Origin: an uncultured Candidatus Melainabacteria bacterium
GTDB taxonomy: Bacteria > Cyanobacteriota > Vampirovibrionia > LMEP-6097
Reading direction: 5' to 3'
Length of the DNA: 7,153 bases
Assembly: GCA_937927525.1 (NCBI GenBank)
Contig: CALBDR010000383.1
Location: 1 to 7,153 of the forward strand
Part shown: one piece after another, positions 1-5,052 of the stretch
Position numbering within the stretch: the first letter of the stretch is position 1
Layout of the letters: each line of letters starts with the position of its first letter
Program-made: the position numbers and the translations under genes
The notes under the pieces: model-generated
Told to the model about the DNA's origin: nothing
Databases searched by the model: none
What the model saw: the letters and a program-made list of their open reading frames with translations, nothing else

Positions 1-145
1 TATACTTTTGAATAACATAAGTATTTAAACTAGTGACTAGCTTATTATTAAGCTTAGTTATTTTTGCATCTAGTCCAAGCTTTGCTGGAGAGCGATGCAA
101 TTCTTCATAAAGTTCTTGCGAGTTTGTAAACTTTGCAGTTTCCAA
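1..145 (-). CDS. Unrecognised partial open frame at left edge, no standard start
   Basis: On the minus strand a reading frame is open from just after a TGA (188-190) to the left edge, about 61 codons. From the TTG at 145 it reads LETAKFTNSQELYEELHRS, then a lysine- and leucine-rich helical stretch. The composition looks coding, whereas the plus strand here has many stops. No ATG or GTG is in frame; only TTG at 145 or ATT at 157 could serve. An AAGGAGG sequence lies only 2 bp before the TTG, too close for a normal ribosome binding site. The coding look (RDFIKEALETAKF) continues upstream of the TTG, so the frame may be a 5'-truncated remnant running into the ruvA start region, or a gene with an unusual start. 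The 3' end is outside the window. I do not recognise the family. Confidence 0.35.
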   Translation of the reverse strand, partial: METAKFTNSQELYEELHRSPAKLGLDAKITKLNNKLVTSLNTYVIQKY

Positions 146-168
146 TGCCTCCTTAATAAAATCCCTGC

Positions 169-174
169 TACAAT
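169..174 (+). promoter_or_regulatory. Candidate -10 element (TACAAT) of ruvA
   Basis: TACAAT, one mismatch from TATAAT, ends 8 bp before the ruvA ATG. No Shine-Dalgarno sequence lies between it and the start, and no good -35 is seen at 16-18 bp. A start of transcription about 7 bp downstream would give a leader of only 1-3 nt, that is, an essentially leaderless mRNA. The same arrangement recurs at three other starts in this window. Confidence 0.4.
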
Positions 175-182
175 ACTTACAT

Positions 183-797
183 ATGTATCAGTATATAAAA
201 GGTAGCGTCACCGAAAAAGACTTACAGAATAAAATTATTATTCTAGAAAAAGATGGAATCGGATATCAAATATTCACTAACTTAAAAACCATGAACAAGC
301 TTAGCTTAGAAAGTGAAGCCAAGATTTTTTTAAAGTCGATCATCAAAGAAGAAGAAATGAAACTCTATGGCTTTGCCGATAAAGCTAGTAAAGAAATTTA
401 TGAAATCTTACTTAGTGTTTCAGGAGTGGGTCCTAAAGCAGCAATGAACATACTTGAAGCTTTAGATATTGATGATCTTATCTCTGCTGTGCTCAATGAT
501 AAACCGAAATTAATTTCTCAAGCTCAGGGCATCGGCACCAAAACTGCTCAGCGAATAGCTTTAGAATTAAATACTAAACTTAACAAATTCAATCAAAACT
601 ATAGTAAAAATGACAACACTGACACTGACAGCTATTCATGCGAAGAAGAAGTTATGAATATTTTAGTAAATTTAGGCTTTGATGAAATCACAGCTCACAA
701 GCGTATTAAATTAGCAAAGGAATCTGATATCACAGATGAATGTGAACTCTTAGTTAGATTCTGTTTACAAGAAAGTGAAAATTTAGTTATTGCATAG
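183..797 (+). CDS. ruvA: Holliday junction branch migration protein RuvA
   Basis: RuvA binds four-way DNA junctions as a tetramer and loads the RuvB helicase motors that drive branch migration in recombinational repair; RuvC then resolves the junction. The 204-residue length is typical. Residues 1-64 form the OB-like domain I, ending in the family LYGF motif (61-64), with an acidic pin at Glu56-Glu57 that aligns with Glu55-Asp56 of the E. coli protein. Domain II carries two helix-hairpin-helix motifs, around SGVGPKAA (80-87) and QGIGTKTAQRIALEL (115-129). A hydrophilic linker (about 136-153) leads to the RuvB-contacting domain III (about 154-204). The start at MYQYIKG matches the usual N-terminus. 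It has no Shine-Dalgarno sequence but a -10-like hexamer 8 bp upstream. ruvB and ruvC are not in this window, so ruvA stands alone here. Its stop overlaps the end of the convergent frame by 11 bp. Confidence 0.97.
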   Translation: MYQYIKGSVTEKDLQNKIIILEKDGIGYQIFTNLKTMNKLSLESEAKIFLKSIIKEEEMKLYGFADKASKEIYEILLSVSGVGPKAAMNILEALDIDDLISAVLNDKPKLISQAQGIGTKTAQRIALELNTKLNKFNQNYSKNDNTDTDSYSCEEEVMNILVNLGFDEITAHKRIKLAKESDITDECELLVRFCLQESENLVIA

Positions 798-1242
798 AAG
801 CTTCTAAATCTGCAATTTTACCTTCAATTACAGTAGTATCTTGTCCTGCAGCTATACCTGCATCTCTTTCGATAGAAAGCTTAGATATTTGAGCTTCTTT
901 TTCCTGCCTCTCTAATACTATCGATACTTTAAATTTTAGAGCCACTAAATCATTTAACTCATCTAAACCAGATATCACCTCAAAACTATTTTGATTAGTT
1001 AGAGCAGAATCTAAGGTTTCTTCAATAGAATTTACAACATCTCTATAATCATGTAGATCATCATTTTCATCTTCCTCTGCAATGCCCGTAAAGGTCTCAT
1101 ATGAGGAATCGACAGTTTCTTCATCAAAATCTGTTAAACCTAATCTTTCTAAAAAAGACTCTAAAACCTTATGCTATATGGTTTTATGCACCTTTGCAGC
1201 AGTAATTAAACCTTTATTCAATTCTAAATCAAGATCGTACAT
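787..1242 (-). pseudogene. Unrecognised gene interrupted by one in-frame TAG
   Basis: A minus-strand frame starts at ATG 1242, six bases after GGAG, and reads MYDLDLELNKGLITAAKVHKTI. It then meets TAG at 1176-1174 (codon 23) and continues open in the same frame to TAA at 787, 151 sense-or-amber codons in all. The part after the TAG is acidic (around residues 40-62, with EEDENDDL) and ends in a charged, probably helical segment rich in Lys, Glu and Ile. After the TAG the only ordinary start in frame is GTG at 978, giving 63 residues without a clear ribosome binding site. The simplest reading is a recently inactivated gene. Expression of the 63-residue piece, or read-through, are alternatives. 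TAG ends ruvA, fabF and others here, so it is a true stop in this genome. The 3' end overlaps ruvA. I do not recognise the family. Confidence 0.55.
1174..1176 (-). other. In-frame amber codon at codon 23 of the minus-strand gene
   Basis: The codons around it read ACC ATA TAG CAT AAG on the minus strand. Frame is kept on both sides, so this is a nonsense change and not a frameshift. One C-to-T change from CAG (Gln) would be enough to create it. Confidence 0.7.
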
Positions 1243-1250
1243 TTACGCTC

Positions 1251-1273
1251 CATAACAATCACACATAGTTATG
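1251..1273. repeat. Inverted repeat upstream of the interrupted gene
   Basis: CATAAC (1251-1256) and GTTATG (1268-1273) are perfect 6-bp inverted arms with an 11-bp spacer, ending 9 bp before the minus-strand ATG at 1242. The arm nearest the gene adjoins its GGAG site. It could be an operator or an mRNA hairpin touching the ribosome binding site, but arms this short in AT-rich DNA can also arise by chance. Confidence 0.25.
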
Positions 1274-1298
1274 ATAAATAATTTTTGTTAAGCTTTGA

Positions 1299-1541
1299 TT
1301 AATGTGAATTCTCCAAAGTTTCCTCAATCTTTTCTTTCACAGTCCTTGCTTGATTTTGTAATTTTTGCAAACCTGTGAAGAGCAAAATTTCATCTTGATG
1401 TTTTTGATCAGGAATGGGTAAATTTCGATTAGATGAAGAGGAAAGTTTCTCTGGATTCAAAGAAGAATTTGCGACGATGTGCGCTGCACCCCCATTTCTT
1501 AATAAATTTAAAAACGCTATCTCAACACCACCAAAAACCAT
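1299..1541 (-). CDS. Small hypothetical protein, 80 residues
   Basis: An ATG at 1541 opens a frame of 80 residues. It has a short apolar start (MVFGGVEIAFLNLL), a polar Ser/Asn/Pro middle (about 26-48) and a charged, probably helical C-terminus (about 56-80). I do not recognise it, and no catalytic motif is visible. In favour of a real gene, a perfect TATAAT ends 6 bp before the ATG, and the next frame on the same strand starts 56 bp downstream with its own GGAG site, as in a two-gene transcript. Against it are its short length, the lack of a Shine-Dalgarno sequence and its place beside decayed frames. It could be a fragment of an older gene. Confidence 0.45.
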   Translation of the reverse strand: MVFGGVEIAFLNLLRNGGAAHIVANSSLNPEKLSSSSNRNLPIPDQKHQDEILLFTGLQKLQNQARTVKEKIEETLENSH

Positions 1542-1547
1542 AAGATA

Positions 1548-1553
1548 ATTATA
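1548..1553 (-). promoter_or_regulatory. Candidate -10 element (TATAAT) for the 80-residue frame
   Basis: On the minus strand a perfect TATAAT lies 6 bp before the ATG at 1541, in a very AT-rich stretch. No ribosome binding site fits in the gap, so a leaderless transcript is the natural reading. Because the region is so AT-rich, a chance match is quite possible. Confidence 0.35.
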
Positions 1554-1612
1554 TAAATATTATTAAGAATAGAATAATTAGAAAACTTTAACTTTGCCTA
1601 GCTTTTTATTAA

Positions 1613-1822
1613 ACAGGGGATACATCACTTGAAGAAATTGCTCAACTCTATTCCGATCGAGCAAAAACTCGAAGTAAGATCATCGACCAAAGCACCTTAA
1701 AATCCACACTTTCATCAATCCCCGGAAGAGCTGGTTTCTTCGGCGCACCGGGAATAGCTGGAGTCCTACAAAAACTAGGTTTAGTAGACGGCAAAGGGGT
1801 CTTAAGTTACATCAATACCTCA
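1613..1822 (+). other. Open, coding-like 5' extension of the ABC ATPase frame, no start codon
   Basis: The ABC ATPase frame stays open for 70 codons upstream of its first ATG, back to a TAA at 1610-1612, with no in-frame ATG, GTG or TTG. The stretch looks coding: it reads TSLEEIAQLYSDRAKTRSKI, then a Gly/Pro-rich apolar segment (PGRAGFFGAPGIAGVLQKL). It is also richer in G and C than its surroundings. An AGGGGA at 1615-1620 resembles a ribosome binding site, but only non-start codons follow at the right distance in this frame. This suggests a gene that lost its 5' end, so ATG 1823 is probably not the original start. Confidence 0.5.
1721..1761 (+). repeat. Short imperfect direct repeat, 27-bp period
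   Basis: CCCGGAAGAGCTGG (1721-1734) and CCGGGAATAGCTGG (1748-1761) match at 12 of 14 positions. The 27-bp period keeps frame, so the peptide repeats PG-x-AG every nine residues (PGRAG, then PGIAG). It may be an old in-frame duplication or chance. Confidence 0.3.
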
Positions 1823-2473
1823 ATGGGTGCAAAAATGAATACTAAGATTCTTCTTGATCTAGTTAATAATAAATTCCCAGACTATGTAAGAAAAATTAAT
1901 AAGAAAGATAAAGTAATTAGTCAACTAAATTCGGTTAAAAACTCAGGAACAAACCAACGTGGAGTTTCAAAACTAGAAAATATAAGAATAGAGGTCCAAT
2001 CAGTAACTGATAAGAATCATAGACTGAATGATGCAAGTCTAACTGTTGAGCCAGGAGAATTTCTTGTTATCAGAGGGGAATCTGGCTTTGGTAAAACTAC
2101 ACTTTTAGAAGCAATTTTAGATAAATTAGGCTTAGAAAAACTAAAAGAACGAATTGATGAGCCTTTAAATGGCTTGTCTGGTGGTCAAAGCATAAGGCTA
2201 GGTATTGCAAGATTAGCTCTGAGAGTAGCCCATAGAAAACCTGGTCAAAAATTAGTTTTAATTATGGATGAGCCTACGGCAAGCTTAGACGATGATTCAA
2301 GCGAAGGATCGATAAGCTCAGCAGAAAGAGTCAGAAACCTAATTAATGAAATCCATCAAAATGATACAGAAAAAGAAATCACAATTATCTGTGTTACTCA
2401 CGATAAAGCACTAAGAGAACTCTCTGATAGACAGAAAGATATTAAAAATATCAACAATGTTATTGAGAGTTAG
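1823..2473 (+). CDS. ABC transporter ATP-binding domain, degenerate or truncated
   Basis: ABC ATPases bind and hydrolyse ATP at a dimer interface, usually to power a transporter. From ATG 1823 (216 residues) the motifs appear in order: Walker A GESGFGKT (85-92), signature LSGGQ (118-122), Walker B LVLIMDEP (144-151), D-loop SLD (154-156) and switch His193 in CVTHD. Only about 28 residues separate the Walker A lysine from the signature. The usual distance is near 90-100, so the Q-loop and most of the helical subdomain, which contact the membrane partner, are missing. The first 75 residues are a charged N-terminal part. No ribosome binding site precedes ATG 1823 or ATG 1835, and the frame stays open upstream without a start. 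I infer a pseudogene with 5' truncation and an in-frame internal deletion; a divergent mini-ATPase is possible. No permease is nearby. Its end lies 2 bp from the fabF end. Confidence 0.7.
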   Translation: MGAKMNTKILLDLVNNKFPDYVRKINKKDKVISQLNSVKNSGTNQRGVSKLENIRIEVQSVTDKNHRLNDASLTVEPGEFLVIRGESGFGKTTLLEAILDKLGLEKLKERIDEPLNGLSGGQSIRLGIARLALRVAHRKPGQKLVLIMDEPTASLDDDSSEGSISSAERVRNLINEIHQNDTEKEITIICVTHDKALRELSDRQKDIKNINNVIES

Positions 2474-2475
2474 AA

Positions 2476-3756
2476 CTAGCTAGCTTTCTTCACAATAGCT
2501 ACAGTATTATGACCACCGAAGCCTAAAGCCTGAACCATAGCATAGTTCACTTCTCTATCTTTAGCTTCATTAGGAACATAGTCTAAATCACAATCTGGAT
2601 CAGGTTCTTTATAGTTAATCGTAGGAGGAACTTTATTATGGACTGTAGCTAAAGTCGAAGCAGCAAGTCCTACTGGACCAGCAGCACCAATCAAGTGACC
2701 AGTCATAGACTTAGTACTAGAAACACAAAGCTTGTAAGCATGCTCACCGAAGACTTTCTTAATACCTTTAGTCTCACGAGCATCATTAAGTGGAGTACTA
2801 GTACCATGAGCATGAATATAATCAATCGCTTCACGGTTATCATTGATACCTGCTGTTTTAAGAGCAGATTCAATAGCAAGTGCACCACCACTACCATCTT
2901 CAGATGGAGCAGTAATATGGAATGCATCACAGCTACCACCAGCTCCGACTAACTCACCATAAATCCTAGCGCCACGCTTCTTAGCAAGCTCCATGTCTTC
3001 AAGAACGAAAACAGTAGCACCTTCACTCATAACGAAACCATCACGTCTCTTATCAAATGGACAACTAGCTTCTGTAGCTTCAGCATCTCTTCTAGAAAGA
3101 GCTGTCATGTTATAAAAAGATGAAATAGCAAGTGGGTTCAAACAAGCTTCAGAACCACCAGCTATTACAGCGTCAGCTTGACCTGTTTTAATGTGCCAGT
3201 AAGCATCTACGATACTATCTAAACCTGAAGCACAGGCTGTAGAATCACACTTCGCTCTACCTTGGTAACCCCACAGAATACCGATGTGACCAGCCGCTGC
3301 ATTAGGCATAAGTTTAATAATAGATCTCAAACCTACTGCTTTTAAACCTCTTTCGTATAGAGTGATAACGTCAGCTGAAGTAGTACCAATTCCACCGATA
3401 CCAGTTCCTAAGAAGGTCGCGATTCTATGAGGAGCGACATCATACTTAGCAAATTCTTCTACAGTAGCGTTAGCATCTTCGATAGCAAGCTTCGCTGCAA
3501 CTACAGCAAACTGAGCTACTCTATCCATATCTTTGTTAAAAGATCTTACTTTTTTCTTATCTTCCCAGTAATCTGCGATATTAAAACCTTTAATCTGACC
3601 ACCGATCTTTACTGGTAACTGAAAGCCAGAATCATCAAAACCTTCAATCTCAGAGATACCTGATTTCCCCGAAATCATGGAATTCCAAAAATTATCAAGA
3701 CCAATTCCGATTGGAGTTACAGGTCCGATTCCAGTTATTGCAACTTTTCTTTCCAT
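2476..3756 (-). CDS. fabF: Beta-ketoacyl-ACP synthase II (FabF)
   Basis: FabF condenses malonyl-ACP with a growing acyl-ACP in each elongation round of type II fatty acid synthesis, in the cytoplasm. The 426 residues contain the full thiolase-fold catalytic set: nucleophile Cys175 in DSTACASG, His317 in HAHGTST, Lys349 in SSTKS and His354 in TGHLIGAAG. The His-Lys-His spacings (32 and 5) equal those of E. coli FabF (303, 335, 340). The N-terminus (KVAITGIGPVTPIG) and the C-terminal glycine loop (LGFGGHN, 411-417) are typical. FabF is favoured over FabB by overall form, though substrate preference cannot be read directly. The start has no Shine-Dalgarno sequence, but the next Met is residue 27, inside the conserved core, so ATG 3756 is right. 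No acpP, fabD, fabG or other fatty acid gene is in the window. It diverges from the solute-binding gene with 24 bp between starts. Confidence 0.96.
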   Translation of the reverse strand: MERKVAITGIGPVTPIGIGLDNFWNSMISGKSGISEIEGFDDSGFQLPVKIGGQIKGFNIADYWEDKKKVRSFNKDMDRVAQFAVVAAKLAIEDANATVEEFAKYDVAPHRIATFLGTGIGGIGTTSADVITLYERGLKAVGLRSIIKLMPNAAAGHIGILWGYQGRAKCDSTACASGLDSIVDAYWHIKTGQADAVIAGGSEACLNPLAISSFYNMTALSRRDAEATEASCPFDKRRDGFVMSEGATVFVLEDMELAKKRGARIYGELVGAGGSCDAFHITAPSEDGSGGALAIESALKTAGINDNREAIDYIHAHGTSTPLNDARETKGIKKVFGEHAYKLCVSSTKSMTGHLIGAAGPVGLAASTLATVHNKVPPTINYKEPDPDCDLDYVPNEAKDREVNYAMVQALGFGGHNTVAIVKKAS

Positions 3757-3764
3757 ATTGTATT

Positions 3765-3770
3765 TATAAT
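3765..3770 (+). promoter_or_regulatory. Candidate -10 element (TATAAT) of the solute-binding gene
   Basis: A perfect TATAAT ends 10 bp before ATG 3781. Transcription would start near 3777, leaving about 4 nt of leader and no room for a ribosome binding site. No good -35 is seen at 16-18 bp; TTGCAA at 3738-3743 is 21 bp away. Confidence 0.5.
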
Positions 3771-3771
3771 A
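3766..3771 (-). promoter_or_regulatory. Candidate -10 element (TATTAT) of fabF
   Basis: On the minus strand TATTAT ends 9 bp before the fabF ATG, sharing five of its six positions with the TATAAT of the divergent gene. Transcription would start near 3759, again leaving almost no leader. It must lie here or inside the neighbouring gene, because only 24 bp separate the two start codons. Confidence 0.45.
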
Positions 3772-3780
3772 GCCTTATAT

Positions 3781-5052
3781 ATGTTGAGGAGAAATGTCCT
3801 TTATACTTGCTTAATAATTATAGTGCTTTCTCTACCATTTGTACTTGATTATTTAGGTAAAAAAGAGTCGAAGAAAGCTGATGAAATCGAGTTTTGGCAG
3901 TACTGGTCTGGTCCTGAAAAAAAACCACTAGAAAAATTAGTAAATCAATTCAACCAAGAAAATCATGGCTTTACGGTAAAACTCCGTAGCATTTCTCTAC
4001 CTCGAAAAAAAATATTAATGGCAATCACTGCAGGGATACCCCCAGATTTGGTGCATCTCGATGGAGATATGGTAAATGATTTTGCGCTAAGAAATGCTTT
4101 ACTTACTATAGATTTTTCAGAACTAAAAATTAACAAATCTAAATTTTATGAAAACTATTTAAATATTTTAAAAGTAAAACAGCGCCAAATGGCGCTTCCA
4201 TTCATGCCTACAGCAGAAGCCCTTCATATAAATAAAACTCTTTTAAATAAGTATGATTTAAAAGAACCCGAAAACCTGGAAAACCTAATCGCAATCTCAG
4301 AAAAAATCATGACGAAGTCAAACTATGAAGAATTCGGCTTACTGCCTACATGGCCTATTTGGACAGGAAGAATTATCGTTTATTTATTTGGTGGATCTTG
4401 GGCTCAAGAACTTGAAAATGGCGATTATCAAATCACAGCTAATGCTCCAGAAAATATCAAAGCCTGGAAGTGGCTTGTAGAGAATTTCATTAAAAAAATT
4501 CCACAAAATAAACTCCAAGGTTTCATTGAAGGTAATATCGCCTATCAAAGCCCAGACAACCCATTCTACTCAGGTAAAGTAGCATTAGAAACTAATGGCA
4601 TCTGGGAATATGGTTTTGTGAAAAAGTTTTCACCACAGTTTGATATTTCAGTAAAAGCGCTAAACGCAACAGAACTTACTGTTGATGCTTTGGCTATTCC
4701 GCGCGGAGCGCGGGACTATGAAAAATCACTTTATTTTATGTCTTGGTTACTTAAAGAAGACAATATTTCATACTTAGCTAAAGAACAGAATAAATTTCCT
4801 ACCATAAAACTGAGTCCAGAAAAGAGAAAAGTATTTCTAAAAAATCATAAACACCCTTATGTAAATGTTTTCATGGATTTAGCTGAAAGTGAAAATGCTT
4901 ATTACTTTCCCCACCTCAGTTTCTCAAAAGAATATAAAAGGGAAATCACTAAAGCTTTCAACAGTGTTCTTCGGCTAGAAACCAGTCCAGAAAAGGCTTT
5001 GTTTGATTTACAAGTGAAAATACTAGGCACTCAAAAACGTTCAATTAACTAA
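3781..5052 (+). CDS. Extracellular solute-binding protein, family 1 (sugar ABC importer type)
   Basis: Such proteins capture a solute outside the inner membrane and deliver it to an ABC importer; relatives bind maltose, glycerol-3-phosphate or oligosaccharides. The 423 residues begin with Arg3-Arg4 and a hydrophobic segment (6-22), a signal peptide or anchor. Cys10 is too early for a convincing lipobox. The mature domain opens with EFWQYWSGPEKKPLEKLV (37-54), typical of the family. It continues with AGIPPDLV (84-91), the MALPFMPTAEALHINK stretch (137-152) and YSGKVALETNGIWE (263-276), all family-like. The ligand cannot be read from the sequence. No permease or ATPase for it is adjacent; the nearby ABC fragment looks decayed and is not of sugar-importer type. 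ATG 3781 is needed for the signal segment yet has no Shine-Dalgarno sequence. A GAGGAG just inside the gene precedes an ATG (3794) in a frame that stops at once. The stop overlaps the M16 gene end by 4 bp. Confidence 0.88.
   Translation: MLRRNVLYTCLIIIVLSLPFVLDYLGKKESKKADEIEFWQYWSGPEKKPLEKLVNQFNQENHGFTVKLRSISLPRKKILMAITAGIPPDLVHLDGDMVNDFALRNALLTIDFSELKINKSKFYENYLNILKVKQRQMALPFMPTAEALHINKTLLNKYDLKEPENLENLIAISEKIMTKSNYEEFGLLPTWPIWTGRIIVYLFGGSWAQELENGDYQITANAPENIKAWKWLVENFIKKIPQNKLQGFIEGNIAYQSPDNPFYSGKVALETNGIWEYGFVKKFSPQFDISVKALNATELTVDALAIPRGARDYEKSLYFMSWLLKEDNISYLAKEQNKFPTIKLSPEKRKVFLKNHKHPYVNVFMDLAESENAYYFPHLSFSKEYKREITKAFNSVLRLETSPEKALFDLQVKILGTQKRSIN
4181..4196 (+). repeat. Short GC-rich perfect hairpin inside the solute-binding gene
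   Basis: AGCGCC and GGCGCT form a perfect 6-bp stem with an AAAT loop. It encodes part of KQRQMAL and stands out in AT-rich coding DNA. No U-run follows, so it is not a terminator. Confidence 0.4.
4697..4715 (+). repeat. All-GC hairpin inside the solute-binding gene
   Basis: CCGCGC (4699-4704) and GCGCGG (4708-4713) pair perfectly around a GGA loop. A T-G wobble and a T-A pair extend the stem outward. The codons (CCG CGC GGA GCG CGG, for PRGAR) are far more GC-rich than those of the rest of the gene. Confidence 0.45.

Noticed and set aside
795..806. Palindrome TAGAAGCTTCTA at the ruvA stop as a terminator
   Set aside because: It can form only a 4-bp stem with a 4-nt loop and no T-run follows directly, so it gives little support for termination.
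787..978. The 63-residue frame from GTG 978 as a complete gene of its own
   Set aside because: The same frame continues in coding-like fashion upstream to an ATG with GGAG, broken only by one TAG, so this is better read as the 3' part of a longer interrupted gene.
1174..1176. Reassignment of TAG to an amino acid in this genome
   Set aside because: ruvA, fabF, the ABC frame and the M16 gene all end in TAG at the natural ends of their families or at tight junctions; reading ruvA on past its TAG gives further TAG codons and unlikely protein.
2474..2488. AACTAGCTAGC between the ABC and fabF ends as a terminator or recombination site
   Set aside because: The palindrome CTAGCTAG has no loop to form a hairpin, and no second copy or flanking repeat is seen.
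2695..2952. Open frames on the plus strand and in another minus frame across 2695-2952
   Set aside because: They lie wholly inside fabF, whose catalytic residues are intact, and their residue make-up (runs of Thr/Ser or Val/Leu) is typical of shadow frames.
3427..3618. A 63-residue plus-strand open frame
   Set aside because: It is antisense to the conserved N-terminal half of fabF, with no ribosome binding site or recognisable protein.
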